In this document: positions 1 to 9,320 of the stretch, in pieces
How positions within the stretch are numbered: position 1 is the first letter of the stretch
Layout: every line of letters begins with the position of its first letter
NCBI RefSeq assembly: GCF_017573505.1
Contig: NZ_JAGEOJ010000037.1
Coordinates: forward strand, 17,878 to 81,877
DNA: 64,000 nt
Reading direction: 5' to 3'
Source: Actinomadura barringtoniae
GTDB lineage: Bacteria; Actinomycetota; Actinomycetes; Streptosporangiales; Streptosporangiaceae
Position numbers and translations under genes: made by a program
Notes under the pieces: model-generated
The model's database searches: none
Seen by the model: only the letters and a program-made list of their open reading frames with translations
What the model was told of the DNA's origin: nothing

Positions 1-90
1 GGTACCCGTTGATTCGATCGATCCACTAGTCTGGGTGATCCCCCGCCTCGGCCTCCGCTCCCCGGCCGACCACCCCGTGAGGGATGCCAG

Positions 91-954
91 ATGCCCGATC
101 GTGACCCGCCCGACCTCGGAAACCCGACCGACCCCGCGCCGTCGGCCGACGCCGGAATGCCGACCGACGCGGGACAGCCGACCGACCTCGGATTCTCCGG
201 CCCCGCGAGCGCCCGCGTCTACGACTACTCCCTCGGCGGCAAGGACAACTACGGCGCCGACCGGCAGGCGGCGAGCGAGGCGCTCGGCATGCACCGCGTC
301 GCGCACCTGCTGCCGCGCGAGAACCGCAAGTTCATGCGCCGCGCCGTGCGCCACCTGCTGGACGCCGGCGTGCGCCAGTTCATCGACCTCGGCTGCGGCC
401 TGCCCGGCAAGGGCAACGTGCACGACCTCGCGCACGCCGCCGACCCGGACGCGCGCGTCGTGTACGTCGACAGCGATCCCGTCGCCGTCGTCCACTACCA
501 GTCGCTCGTGCACACGGTGAAGGGCGTCGCGGCCGTCAACGGGGACGCGCGGCGGCCCGCCGAGATCCTGGAGTCGCCCGAGGTCACGGCGCTGATCGAC
601 TTCGACCTGCCGGTCGGGGTGCTGATGATCTCGATGCTGGACTGGATCCAGGACGAGGACGATCCCGACGCGGTCGTGGCGGCGTTCCGGGACGCGCTGG
701 CCCCTGGTGGACACCTGGTGATCTGCGATTTCCTCAGCGATCACCTGACAGAGGCCGACTGGGCGGCCCATCATGATCTGACCGAGCGCTACGGGATCCC
801 GCTGACCTTCCGTTCGTCGCAGCGGTTCGCGGGCTGGTTCGAGGGACTCGACCTGGTCGACCCGGGCCTGGTGCCGGCCCCCGAGTGGCGCCCCGACCGC
901 CCGTACGACCCGCCGTCCGGCTGGCTGATGGCCGGGGTCGGGCGCAAACCATAG
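91..954 (+). CDS. SAM-dependent methyltransferase, DUF574/Methyltransf_19 family
   Basis: 287 aa. This belongs to the actinobacterial DUF574 family, which has a class I methyltransferase fold; the substrates of most members are unknown. Visible in the sequence are the family hallmark YDYSLGGKDNYGADR (about residues 44-58), a motif I-like segment IDLGCGLPG (98-106) that should bind SAM, and an acidic strand VVYVDSDP (123-130) expected to contact the ribose. The first 34 residues are a Pro/Asp/Thr-rich linker unlike the rest. ATG at 91 has a GAGGGA Shine-Dalgarno about 7 nt upstream. The neighbour 10 bp downstream is a paralogue, so the two look like a tandem duplication in one transcript. The family assignment is firm and the substrate unknown. 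Confidence 0.9.
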   Translation: MPDRDPPDLGNPTDPAPSADAGMPTDAGQPTDLGFSGPASARVYDYSLGGKDNYGADRQAASEALGMHRVAHLLPRENRKFMRRAVRHLLDAGVRQFIDLGCGLPGKGNVHDLAHAADPDARVVYVDSDPVAVVHYQSLVHTVKGVAAVNGDARRPAEILESPEVTALIDFDLPVGVLMISMLDWIQDEDDPDAVVAAFRDALAPGGHLVICDFLSDHLTEADWAAHHDLTERYGIPLTFRSSQRFAGWFEGLDLVDPGLVPAPEWRPDRPYDPPSGWLMAGVGRKP

Positions 955-964
955 AGGAGGCACG

Positions 965-1744
965 ATGAGCAGCGACCCGAAACCGAACCGCGCAGCCTCC
1001 GCGCGCATCCTCGACTTCGCCGTGGGTGGCAAGGACAACTACTCGGCCGACCGCGAGGTCGCCATCGAGACGTTCCAGTCGCTGCCCGCCACGCGGCTGC
1101 TGCCCAGGGAGAACCGCAAGTTCATGCGGCGGGCGGTGCGGTTCCTGCTGGAGGCGGGCATCCGGCAGTTCATCGACGTCGGGTGCGGGCTGCCGGGCAA
1201 GGCCGACCTGCACGAGGTGGTGCTCGGCGCCGACCCGGACGCGCGCGTGGTCTATGTCGACAACGACCCGGTCTCGGTGGTGCACTTCCAGTCGCTCGTG
1301 CACGCCGTTCCGGGCGCCGCCGCGATCCTGGCGGACGCGCGCGAGCCGCGGAGCATCCTGGAGCACGAGGGCCTGACCGGGCTCATCGACTTCGGCAAGC
1401 CCGTCGCGGTACTGATGATCTCGGTGCTCGACCTGCTGCTGGACGAGGAGGACCCCGAGGCCACCGTCGCCGCGTTCACCAGTGCGATGGCGCCGGGCAG
1501 CCACCTGGTCGTCTGCGACTTCACCGACGAGAACCTCACCGCCGAGGAACGCGCCACCGCCGACCACCTGATCCGCGAGTACGGCGTCGTGGTCACCTTC
1601 CGGTCGCGCGAGCGCCTCACCGGCTTCTTCGACGGCCTCGGCCTGCTGGAGCCGGGCCTGGTGAACGCGGCGGAATGGCGGCCCGACCGCGAGGGCGAGC
1701 CGCCGAGCGGCTGGCTGCTGGCCGGCATCGGCCGCAAGCCCTGA
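965..1744 (+). CDS. SAM-dependent methyltransferase, DUF574 family (tandem paralogue)
   Basis: 259 aa. It is collinear with the preceding methyltransferase but lacks the N-terminal Pro/Asp-rich linker. Shared features are ILDFAVGGKDNYSADR near the N-terminus, IDVGCGLPGK (motif I), VVYVDNDP and a matching C-terminus ending GIGRKP, where the upstream copy ends GVGRKP. GAGGAGG ends 5 nt before the ATG, a strong ribosome site. The 10 bp gap to the upstream gene suggests co-transcription. The two copies have diverged throughout, so the duplication is not recent. Substrate unknown. It converges with the antiporter gene across about 60 bp containing short CTGAC repeats. Confidence 0.9.
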   Translation: MSSDPKPNRAASARILDFAVGGKDNYSADREVAIETFQSLPATRLLPRENRKFMRRAVRFLLEAGIRQFIDVGCGLPGKADLHEVVLGADPDARVVYVDNDPVSVVHFQSLVHAVPGAAAILADAREPRSILEHEGLTGLIDFGKPVAVLMISVLDLLLDEEDPEATVAAFTSAMAPGSHLVVCDFTDENLTAEERATADHLIREYGVVVTFRSRERLTGFFDGLGLLEPGLVNAAEWRPDREGEPPSGWLLAGIGRKP

Positions 1745-1803
1745 CCTGACCTGACCTGGCCTGATCATGCGACCGCCCGAACGCCCGACCGGGTAGCCGA
1801 GCG

Positions 1804-3330
1804 CTAGTCGATGACCTCGCGGCGGGCGAGGCGGACCTCCTCGATGTCGAGCCGCTGCTGGATCATCCGCAGCACCGTGTCGTCGATCCGCCGCTCGTCG
1901 CGCAGCCGTACGATCGTCGCCCGCTTGCGCGCCAGCAGCGCCAGCCGGAGCGCGGCGTAGTCGTCCTCGGCGTCGCGGACCGGGTCGTCCTCGGGCTCGC
2001 AGATCGTGCAGAGCACCTTCAGATGCGTCTCGTACTCGGTGAGGGTCCGCTCGAGCACCGGCTGGGAGGTGCCGAGCGACGCCGCGACCTCGGGGATCAC
2101 CGCGAGCGCCTCCTCGGTCGCCACGGTCTCGGCCAACCGGCGTTCCTCCTGCAGCGCGGTGTCCTCGGGCAGCCGCGCCAGCCGGATCAGCAGCGGCAGC
2201 GCGAAGCCCTGGAGCACCAGCGTCACCACGATCACGCCGGTCGTCACGAACACGATCAGGTCGCGGTCGGGGAACGGCTCGCCGGAGTCCAGCAGCTCCG
2301 GCACCGCCAGCGCCGCCGCCAGCGAGACCGCGCCACGGAAGCCCGACCCGGCGCTGACCAGGCGCTGCCGCGCGCCCACCCGTCTCAGCCGCTGCTGCGG
2401 CCGGCGGTCGATCGCGCGGATGATGTACGGCGTCGTGTACGACCAGAGGACGCGCATGCCGATGACCGCGGCCGAGATGAGCCCGACGGCGGCCAGGCCC
2501 CGTCCGACGGTCGCGTGGGTCAGGTCGCGGATCGACGCCTGCACCTGGAGCCCGATGAGGACGAACAGCGCCCCGTTCAGGATGAAGGTCGTGACCCGCC
2601 AGAACGCGTTGGTCAGCTGGCGGGTCTCGGCGCCGACCCGGCGCGGGCCGTACTGGCTCAGCACGAGCCCGCACACCACGACCGCGAGCACGCCCGAGGC
2701 CTCGATCAGCTCGGCGAGCAGGAAGGCGGTGAACGGCGTCAGCACGCTCACCGAGGTTTCGAGCAGCGGATCGTCCAGCCAGTTGCGGACCCGCATCGCG
2801 ATCCACGCCACCAGCAGCCCGGCGAGCGCTCCCCCGACGTAGGCGAGCATGAACAGCCAGCTGACGTGCACCGGGCTGAGGTGCTCCTGATGGACGACGA
2901 CGCCGACCGCGATCCCGTAGATGACCAGGGCCGTGCCGTCGTTCACCAGGCTCTCGGCGCGCAGGATCGTCATCGTGCGGCGTGGCAGGCCGCGGGCCAG
3001 GACCGCGACGGCGGTCGCGTCCGTCGGCGCGAGCGCCGCGCCGAGCACCCACGCGGGGCCGGTGGGCATGCCGAACCACTGCGCCGCCACCGCGACGGCG
3101 GCGGCGGTCGCGACGACCAGCACGGTGCTGGTGAGCACGATGACGCGCAGGTTGCTGCGGATCTCCCGCAGCGAGGTCGTCAGGCTCTCCCAGTACAGCA
3201 GCGCCGGGAGGAACAGCAGCAGGACGGCCTCGGGCGGCAGCGTCACCCCGCGCAGCGCCGGGATGAAGCCGAGCACGACCCCGCAGGCCAGCAGCGTCAC
3301 CGGGGGCGGCAGCCGCAGCTCGCGCTCCAC
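1804..3330 (-). CDS. Na+/H+ (cation/proton) antiporter, CPA1 family
   Basis: At least 508 aa. The protein is an integral membrane antiporter with about 11-12 hydrophobic segments, including LFLPALLYWESLTTS and GAALAPTDATAVAVLARGL; the latter carries the acidic DAT-type motif of CPA1 exchangers. A hydrophilic cytoplasmic tail of roughly 120 residues follows (ERRLAETVATEEALAVIPEV onward). The conventional start is GTG at 3330, but the frame stays open upstream and encodes another hydrophobic segment beginning LLGLELAVALGAALLI. A CTG at 3387, 5 nt after GGAGG and 17 nt after the purC stop, would give 527 aa and restore the usual first helix. It probably exchanges Na+ or K+ for H+. Co-transcription with purC is likely. 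Confidence 0.88.
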   Translation of the reverse strand: MERELRLPPPVTLLACGVVLGFIPALRGVTLPPEAVLLLFLPALLYWESLTTSLREIRSNLRVIVLTSTVLVVATAAAVAVAAQWFGMPTGPAWVLGAALAPTDATAVAVLARGLPRRTMTILRAESLVNDGTALVIYGIAVGVVVHQEHLSPVHVSWLFMLAYVGGALAGLLVAWIAMRVRNWLDDPLLETSVSVLTPFTAFLLAELIEASGVLAVVVCGLVLSQYGPRRVGAETRQLTNAFWRVTTFILNGALFVLIGLQVQASIRDLTHATVGRGLAAVGLISAAVIGMRVLWSYTTPYIIRAIDRRPQQRLRRVGARQRLVSAGSGFRGAVSLAAALAVPELLDSGEPFPDRDLIVFVTTGVIVVTLVLQGFALPLLIRLARLPEDTALQEERRLAETVATEEALAVIPEVAASLGTSQPVLERTLTEYETHLKVLCTICEPEDDPVRDAEDDYAALRLALLARKRATIVRLRDERRIDDTVLRMIQQRLDIEEVRLARREVID

Positions 3331-3403
3331 GACCCCGCAGATCAGCAGTGCCGCGCCGAGGGCGACGGCGAGTTCGAGACCGAGCAGGAGGGCCTCCGGA
3401 GGG

Positions 3404-4237
3404 TCAGGACTCCCAGCGGCGGCCGGTGAGCCTCTCGTACACGTCGATGTAGCGCGCCCGGGTGGCGTCCACGATCTCGTCGGGGATCGCGGGCCCGGGC
3501 GGCGTGCGATCCCAGTCCAGGGTGCTGCTCCAGTCCCGGACGAACTGCTTGTCGAGCGAGTGCTGAGGCCCGCCCGGCCGCCATTCGCCCGCGGGCCAGA
3601 AGCGCGAGGAGTCCGAGGTCAGTACCTCGTCGCCGAGGACGAGCGTGCCGTCGGCGGCGCGGCCGAACTCCAGTTTGGTGTCGGCGATGATGATGCCGCG
3701 TTCGGCGGCCAGGGCGGCGCCGCGCCGGTAGACCTCAAGGGTGGTCTCCTTGAGGCGCGCGGCGGTGTCGGCCCCGATCTCGGCCACCACGTCGTCGTAG
3801 GTGATGAACTCGTCGTGGCCCTCGGTGGCCTTGGTGGTCGGCGTGAAGATCGGCTCGGGGAGCTTGGATCCCTCGACGAGGCCGGGCGGCAGGGCGACGC
3901 CGGACACGTTCCCGCCCTTCTCGTACTCCTTGAGGCCGAGACCGGCCAGGTAGCCGCGGGCGATCCACTCGACCGGGAGCATCGTGAGCCGCCGGCAGCG
4001 CACGGCCCGCCCGGCCCACTCGGCCGGAACGTCGGTCGCGGAGATCACGTGGTTGGGGACGATGCCCGCGAGCTGCTCGAACCACCACAGCGACAGCTGG
4101 GTGAGGATCTTGCCCTTGTCGGGGACCTCGGTGGGCAGCACGACGTCGTACACGCTCACCCGGTCGGAGGCGACCAGAATGAGGTCGTCGCCGTCGGCGT
4201 AGACGTCCCTGACCTTGCCCGAGTGGACCAGTTCCAT
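3404..4237 (-). CDS. purC: Phosphoribosylaminoimidazole-succinocarboxamide synthase (SAICAR synthetase)
   Basis: 277 aa, normal for the family. In de novo purine synthesis the cytosolic enzyme joins CAIR and L-aspartate with ATP to give SAICAR. Visible motifs are KVRDVY (8-13), LVASDRVSVYDVVLPTEVPDKG (ATP-grasp-like N-terminal lobe), the PurC signature LPVEWIARGYLAG (87-99) and the second signature IIADTKLEFG (183-192). ATG at 4237 is the first in frame. No other pur genes are in the window, so purC is separated from them here, sitting between sbcC and the antiporter on the same strand. The downstream antiporter may be translationally linked through a Shine-Dalgarno that lies just after the purC stop. 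Confidence 0.96.
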   Translation of the reverse strand: MELVHSGKVRDVYADGDDLILVASDRVSVYDVVLPTEVPDKGKILTQLSLWWFEQLAGIVPNHVISATDVPAEWAGRAVRCRRLTMLPVEWIARGYLAGLGLKEYEKGGNVSGVALPPGLVEGSKLPEPIFTPTTKATEGHDEFITYDDVVAEIGADTAARLKETTLEVYRRGAALAAERGIIIADTKLEFGRAADGTLVLGDEVLTSDSSRFWPAGEWRPGGPQHSLDKQFVRDWSSTLDWDRTPPGPAIPDEIVDATRARYIDVYERLTGRRWES

Positions 4238-4273
4238 GTGCTCCCCAGCTCACGATCCGTCGGCGGGGCGAAG

Positions 4274-4287
4274 GCCCCGGCCGGGGC
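4274..4287. terminator. GC-rich perfect palindrome between sbcC and purC
   Basis: The 14-bp perfect palindrome GCCCCGGCCGGGGC lies in the 72-bp gap after the sbcC stop and before purC. It could fold into a transcript stem, but neither strand has a following T-run, so it would be an atypical actinobacterial terminator at best. A protein site or chance in GC-rich DNA is also possible. Confidence 0.3.
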
Positions 4288-4309
4288 GAAGTTTACAGGG
4301 CCGCGCTGG

Positions 4310-7300
4310 TCAGACGGCGACCGCGGCCCGGGAGCCGGTGCGGTCCTTGTGGATGCGGAGCTGGGCGGGGATGCGGGTCCTCAGCTCGGCGACGTGGCTG
4401 ACGATCCCGACGGCCCGGCCGCCGTCCCGCAGGCCGTCCAGGACGTCCATGACCTCGTCGAGGGTCTCCTCGTCCAGGGTGCCGAAGCCCTCGTCCACGA
4501 ACAGCGTGTTGATCTCCGTGCCGCCCGCCTCGGCGGTGACGACGTCGGCGAGGCCGAGCGCCAGCGCCAGCGAGCTGATGAACGACTCGCCGCCCGACAG
4601 CGTCACCGGGTCGCGTTCCTGGCCGGTCCAGGCGTCCACGACGCGCAGGCCGAGGCCGCCGCTGCCGCCGCGCCGGTCGCCCGCGGCCTTGTCGATGGTG
4701 TGCAGGAGGGCGTAGCGGCCGGCCGACATGCGCGCCAGGCGTTCGTTGGCGGCGGCGACGACCTGCTCCAGCCGGGCGGCCAGCACGTAGGCGGACAGGC
4801 GCATGCTGAGGCGGTTGGCCGAGGACTGGCCGGACGTCAGGCCCGCGAGCCGTGCGGCGATGGCGTGGCGTTCGGCGGCGGGACGCCAGGCACGGACCCG
4901 CGCGGCCAGCTCCCCGCCCAGCTCGGCGAGGCGGGCGCAGCGCTGCCGGGCCCGGTCGGCGGCCGACGACACGGCCGTGCGCTCCGACTCGGCGGCGGCG
5001 AGCGCGGCTTCGAGAACGTCCAGGTCGGGCGCCGCCTCAGCGGCTGCGGCGGCCAGTTCGCGGTCGGACAGGAGCTCGCGGACGGCGGCCTCCTCGTCCT
5101 CGTGCCGGCGGATCTTGTCGCGGAGCCTGCCCTGGTCCTCGTCGTCGAGCGCGGCGGCGGTGACCTCGTCGGCGGTGGTGAAGCCATCGTCGGCGGCGGT
5201 CTGCTTGGCGCGGGCGCGTGCGGCGGCCAGCTCCCCGGCCGCGACGTCGGCGGCCTGGAGGGCCCGGACGGCCTCGGCGAGCGCGTCTGCCTCGCCGCCG
5301 AGGCGCTGGATGCGGGCCTCGAGGGTGGGGTCGTCGCCGCGCGCCTCGTCCAGGTCGGCCGCGAGGCGGGCCTGCTCGCCCGTCAGCTCGGCGCCGCGCG
5401 TGCGGTTGGCGGTGAGGGCCTGGGCGACCTCGCCGCTGCGGTCGCGGAGCCGGTCGAGCTCCTGTTCGGCCTGGTGGAGGAGGGTCTCCATGCGTTCGAC
5501 GTCGGCGGTGCGGGCGTCGATGGCGTCCAGGGTCTCGCGGGCGCCCGCCAGCTCGGCGGCGAGTTCCTCGGCGGAGGTCTCGCCGACCGCGTCCAGCGCG
5601 GCGTCGCGTTCGGCGCGCAGGGCCTCGACGCGGTTGCTGGCCTCCTCGCGGTCGCGCTGGGCCTGCTCGTAGGCGGTCTGGGCGCGTTCCTCGTCCTCTT
5701 CGCCGGGGATCAGGCCGAGGGCGGAGGCGGGCGCCGGGTGGTCGGTCGAGCCGCAGACCAGGCACGCTTCCCCCGCCTTGAGGTCTTCGGCGAGGGTCGC
5801 GGCCATGCCCTCCAGCCGTGCCTGACGGAGGTCGAGGTAGTGGGCGCGGGCGTTCTGGGCGGCGTCGATGACGACCTGGAGCGCGACCTCGGCCTCGCCG
5901 AGGCGGTCGATCACCTGGTCGCGGCGCTGGGCGGCCTCCAGCCTGCGGGTGACGTCGGCGACCGCGCCCTGCGCTCCGCCGCGGGCGGCGACGGCGGCCA
6001 CGCCCTCCTGGAGCTGCGCCCGCTGCTCCTGAACGAGGCCGGGCAGCTCTTCCAGGGTGGCGGCGAGCTTGGCCTCTTCGGGCTCCAGGCGTTCACGTTC
6101 GGTGGTCAGCTGAGTGAGCTCGGCGGTGATCTGCCGCTGGCGAGCCGCCAGGGACCGCTTGCTCTCCAGGGCTGCGATGTCGTCGCGGCGCTCGCGTTCG
6201 GCCTTGGCGAGGACGTCCTCGGCCGCGTTCGGCGTCACCAGCGCGCCGACGCGGGAACGGGCCTCGGCGGCGATGTGCCGTGCGGTGTCGGCGCGCTGGG
6301 CGCGTTCGCGGCACTGGCGGATCAGCGGGACGACGCGGTCGGCCCGCGCGGCGGCGTCCAGCTGTGCGGTGAGGCGGCCTCGTTCTTCGGCGTGCTCCTC
6401 CAGGACGGCCTTGCGGCGCAGTGCCTGGGCGTGCCGCTGCTGGCGTTCGGCCAATGTGCGGCCCCGGTCGGCGGCGGAACGGGCCTGGTCGAGCGTCGCG
6501 GTGACCTCGGCGAGCAGTTCCTCGTAGGCGGCGCGCGCGGCCAGATGGTGCCCGGTCAGCTCGGCGGCCCAAGCGGGCAGCACCTCGACGTCGTCCAGCG
6601 GCTCTTCGGAGGTCTCGGCGGCGCGCGGCTCGGGGACCAGGGCGGCGCCGGGGCGCTGGGTTCCGGTGGTCTCGGCGATACGGTCCGCGATCGACTCGGC
6701 GGCGGCACGCAGGTCGGCGGCTTCGCGGCGAGTGCCGGAACGGCGGTCGGCGAGCCACTTCTCAACCTGGGTGAAGATTTCGGTGGCGAAGAGCCGTTCG
6801 AGCACCTTGCGGCGTTCCTCGGCCCCGGCACGCAGGAAGCTCGCGAACTCGCCCTGCGGCAGCATCGCCACCTGGCAGAACTGCGCGGCCGTCATCCCGA
6901 GCATCCGGCCGATGAGGTCGCCCGCCTCGTCGAGCCGGTTGGTGTGGGCGCGCCATTCGGGGGCTCCGGGGGTCGCCCCCCGGGTAGACACAGCCTCACC
7001 GTGTTCGTACTCCTCCAGGAGCACGGCGGCGTGCTCGGTCGTCGTGCCCGAGCCGCGCTTCTTGGGGCGGTCCCAGGCCGGTGACCGGGTGACGCGCAGC
7101 CGGCGCCCGCGCACGGTGGTCTCCAGCACGACGCGCGGCCCCTGGTCGGGCGGGGCGTGGTCGCTGCGCAGGCCCTTCACGGCGTTGCGCACGCCGGGGA
7201 CCTGCCCGTAGAGGGCGAAGCAGACGGCGTCCAGGACGCTGGTCTTGCCCGCGCCCGTCTGGCCCTGGATGAGGAACAGCCCGGCGTCCGACAGCGCGTC

Positions 7301-7366
7301 GAAGTCGATCACCTCGGTGCCCGAGAACGGCCCGAACGCGGTGATCTCCAGCCGGTGAAGTCTCAC
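4310..7366 (-). CDS. sbcC: Exonuclease SbcC, Rad50-like SMC ATPase
   Basis: 1018 aa. SbcC is the ATPase subunit of the SbcCD complex, which cleaves hairpins and protein-blocked DNA ends. Order of parts: N-terminal ATPase half with Walker A GQTGAGKT (35-42); long coiled coil rich in Glu, Arg and Ala; zinc-hook CLVC with Cys535 and Cys538 at the midpoint; second coiled coil; C-terminal half with signature LSGGES (923-928) and Walker B LFVDEGF (955-961). The start is GTG at 7366, giving the canonical N-terminus MRLHRLEITAFGPF. This GTG overlaps the sbcD stop by 3 bp of GTGA, so SbcD and SbcC should be translationally coupled. The frame is open further upstream, but that part lies antisense-free over sbcD and is not coding. 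Confidence 0.96.
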   Translation of the reverse strand: MRLHRLEITAFGPFSGTEVIDFDALSDAGLFLIQGQTGAGKTSVLDAVCFALYGQVPGVRNAVKGLRSDHAPPDQGPRVVLETTVRGRRLRVTRSPAWDRPKKRGSGTTTEHAAVLLEEYEHGEAVSTRGATPGAPEWRAHTNRLDEAGDLIGRMLGMTAAQFCQVAMLPQGEFASFLRAGAEERRKVLERLFATEIFTQVEKWLADRRSGTRREAADLRAAAESIADRIAETTGTQRPGAALVPEPRAAETSEEPLDDVEVLPAWAAELTGHHLAARAAYEELLAEVTATLDQARSAADRGRTLAERQQRHAQALRRKAVLEEHAEERGRLTAQLDAAARADRVVPLIRQCRERAQRADTARHIAAEARSRVGALVTPNAAEDVLAKAERERRDDIAALESKRSLAARQRQITAELTQLTTERERLEPEEAKLAATLEELPGLVQEQRAQLQEGVAAVAARGGAQGAVADVTRRLEAAQRRDQVIDRLGEAEVALQVVIDAAQNARAHYLDLRQARLEGMAATLAEDLKAGEACLVCGSTDHPAPASALGLIPGEEDEERAQTAYEQAQRDREEASNRVEALRAERDAALDAVGETSAEELAAELAGARETLDAIDARTADVERMETLLHQAEQELDRLRDRSGEVAQALTANRTRGAELTGEQARLAADLDEARGDDPTLEARIQRLGGEADALAEAVRALQAADVAAGELAAARARAKQTAADDGFTTADEVTAAALDDEDQGRLRDKIRRHEDEEAAVRELLSDRELAAAAAEAAPDLDVLEAALAAAESERTAVSSAADRARQRCARLAELGGELAARVRAWRPAAERHAIAARLAGLTSGQSSANRLSMRLSAYVLAARLEQVVAAANERLARMSAGRYALLHTIDKAAGDRRGGSGGLGLRVVDAWTGQERDPVTLSGGESFISSLALALGLADVVTAEAGGTEINTLFVDEGFGTLDEETLDEVMDVLDGLRDGGRAVGIVSHVAELRTRIPAQLRIHKDRTGSRAAVAV

Positions 7367-8496
7367 GTGAGCGCCTCCTTCTGGCGGCAGCACTCGAAGG
7401 CCTCGTTCAGCAGGTCGCGCTCGGCGCCCGTCGGCGCGGCCTGGGAGACCTCGGTGACGAAGTCGCCCGCGATGTCGAGCTCGGAGCGCTCCTGGACGCG
7501 CTCGGACCAGGTCCGCCTGCTCGCGGACGAGGCGCCGTCCGGCTCGAAGCCCAGCACGAGGGCGTGCGGGAAGCGGCGGCGCAGGCGTTCCATCGCCGCC
7601 GACGGCCGCTCGGGGTCGGTGAGCGTGACCTGGAGCCAGCGATCCTCGTACTTGTCGTACGAGGGGTCGGTCAGCAGGTCGTCGATGCGGCCGCGCACGC
7701 GCGAGACGCGGCGCGGCACCGGGGCCTCGACGAACTCGACCGACGGCGCGGCGCCAGGCCGCACGTCGACCAGGAGCGAGCCCTTGCGCTGCTTCTCCTC
7801 GGAGAACGAGTAGGCCAGGGGCGAGCCCGAGTACCAGACTCCCCCGGCCATCTCCTGCTTTCCGTGCAGGTGGCCGAGGGCCGTGTAGCCGACGCCCTCG
7901 AAGACCGAGGCGGGCACGTTGGCTGCGCCGCCGACGGAGATGTCGCGTTCGCTGTCGCTCGCCTCTCCCCCGGTGACGAACGAGTGGGAGAGCACGACAG
8001 TGGCGAGGTCGCCGCGGCGCTCGGCGTCGGCGCGGACGCGGCGCATGGCCTCGGTGAGCGCGGCCGAGTGGCTGCGCTCGTCCAGCTCCCAGGGGTGGCG
8101 GACGAGCTCGGGCTCCAGGTAGGGGATGCCGTAGATCGCGCCGTCCTCGATGAGGATCGGCTCGCCGACGGTCGCGGGATCGGTGCGCACGTGCACGCCG
8201 GAGGCGTTCATCAGTTCCGAGCCGAAGCCGAGGCGGCGGGAGGAGTCGTGGTTGCCCGCGATGAGCACCACGCGGGTCAGTTCGGCGAGCCGTACGAGCG
8301 CCTCGTTGCACAGCCGCACCGCGTCGACGGCGGGCAGCGCGCGGTCGTAGACGTCGCCGGAGATGAGCACGCAGTCCACGTTCTCCGCGCGCACCGTCTC
8401 GACGAGATGGTCCACGTAGGCCGCCTGTGCGCCCAGGAGATCCTCACGATGGAAGGATCTGCCGAGGTGCCAGTCGGAGGTGTGGAGGAGTCGCAT
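7363..8496 (-). CDS. sbcD: Exonuclease SbcD, Mre11-like calcineurin-type nuclease
   Basis: 377 aa. SbcD is the metal-dependent nuclease subunit partnering SbcC. Metal-binding motifs run in order: D8-x-H10 (HTSDWHLG), GD near 47-48 (ISGDVYD), N82-H83 (AGNHDS), then LSHSFV and LGHLHG. The C-terminal region is the usual capping and SbcC-binding part, about residues 270-377. ATG at 8496 gives the standard MRLLHTSDWHLG start; longer in-frame starts reach 33 codons upstream but precede the conserved N-terminus. The gene is divergent from the DHFR-like gene at 8634 and overlaps sbcC at GTGA. The 137-bp divergent gap should hold promoters for both directions; none is obvious enough to place. Confidence 0.96.
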   Translation of the reverse strand: MRLLHTSDWHLGRSFHREDLLGAQAAYVDHLVETVRAENVDCVLISGDVYDRALPAVDAVRLCNEALVRLAELTRVVLIAGNHDSSRRLGFGSELMNASGVHVRTDPATVGEPILIEDGAIYGIPYLEPELVRHPWELDERSHSAALTEAMRRVRADAERRGDLATVVLSHSFVTGGEASDSERDISVGGAANVPASVFEGVGYTALGHLHGKQEMAGGVWYSGSPLAYSFSEEKQRKGSLLVDVRPGAAPSVEFVEAPVPRRVSRVRGRIDDLLTDPSYDKYEDRWLQVTLTDPERPSAAMERLRRRFPHALVLGFEPDGASSASRRTWSERVQERSELDIAGDFVTEVSQAAPTGAERDLLNEAFECCRQKEALT

Positions 8497-8633
8497 GTCG
8501 GGGTCACCATAGGCATCACCCCCGACACATCCGGCGCAGAAACGCCGAGGGGCACCAAAAGAAATGTCGCTCACGGTAAGCAACGTTCCAATCACTCTAT
8601 GTGTGGCGTTACGGAGTCCCTTAGAGTGGCGCC

Positions 8634-9320
8634 GTGAGCGAGCGCCCTTATGTGCTCCTGAGCTGTGCGATGTCGGTTGACGGCTATATCGACGACGCGA
8701 GTGAGGAGCGGTTGCGATTGTCCAGCCCGGCCGATTTCGACCGGGTGGACATGGTTCGCGCGACCTGTGACGCCATCCTCGTCGGCGCCGGAACGGTGCG
8801 CGCCGACGACCCCAAACTGCTCATCAAGTCGCCGACGCGGCGCGACAAACGGAGGGAACAAGGACAGCCCGCCGACCTGACGAAGATCACCGTGACCGAG
8901 AGCGGCGACCTCGACCCGGAGGCCAGGTTCTTCACCACGGGCGAGGCGCCGAAGCTGGTGTACTCCTCCTCGCGCGCCGCGCATGAGCTCGCGGCCCGGC
9001 TCACCGGCCGGGCGGAGGTCATCGACACCGGCGACCCGGTCGACTTCCCGGTGATGCTGGGCGACCTGGCCGCGCGCGGCGTGCGGCGGCTCATGGTGGA
9101 GGGCGGCGGCGGGATGCACACCCGCTTCCTGCAGTTCGGGCTGGTCGACGAGATCCAGCTGGTGGTCGCACCGTTCTTCATCGGCGACCCGTCCGCGCCG
9201 CGCTTCGTCGGGTCGGGCGTCTTCCCGCAGAGCCCGGACCGGCCGATGCGGCTGGCCGAGCTGACCCGGATCGGCAACCTCGCGCTGCTGCGGTACGTGA
9301 TCGGCTCCGCCCGTGGCTGA
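8634..9320 (+). CDS. RibD C-terminal/dihydrofolate-reductase-like pyrimidine reductase
   Basis: 228 aa. The protein has the RibD_C fold seen in the NADPH-dependent reductase that converts the deaminated riboflavin intermediate, and in related dehydrogenases. Supporting segments are LSCAMSVDGYIDD (first strand and helix), CDAILVGAGTVRADDPKLL, and the C-terminal LMVEGGGGMHTRFLQ and DEIQLVVAPFFIGD. The GTG at 8634 starts MSERPYVLL. Its stop overlaps the start of the next gene, a zinc deaminase, by 8 bp. Together they reproduce the two activities of bifunctional RibD as separate proteins in reversed order. Actual participation in riboflavin synthesis is inference: no ribA, ribB, ribE or ribH is nearby, and the pair may serve another pteridine or pyrimidine pathway. 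Confidence 0.85.
   Translation: MSERPYVLLSCAMSVDGYIDDASEERLRLSSPADFDRVDMVRATCDAILVGAGTVRADDPKLLIKSPTRRDKRREQGQPADLTKITVTESGDLDPEARFFTTGEAPKLVYSSSRAAHELAARLTGRAEVIDTGDPVDFPVMLGDLAARGVRRLMVEGGGGMHTRFLQFGLVDEIQLVVAPFFIGDPSAPRFVGSGVFPQSPDRPMRLAELTRIGNLALLRYVIGSARG

Noticed and set aside
1..90. Restriction-site-like start (GGTACC, ACTAGT) suggesting vector sequence
   Set aside because: Too short to judge; the following bases grade into ordinary high-GC upstream sequence of the first methyltransferase gene.
2921..7084. A plus-strand open frame of about 1390 codons across the antiporter, purC and sbcC
   Set aside because: It runs antisense through three well-recognised genes and shows low-complexity Gly/Val/Arg sequence without motifs.
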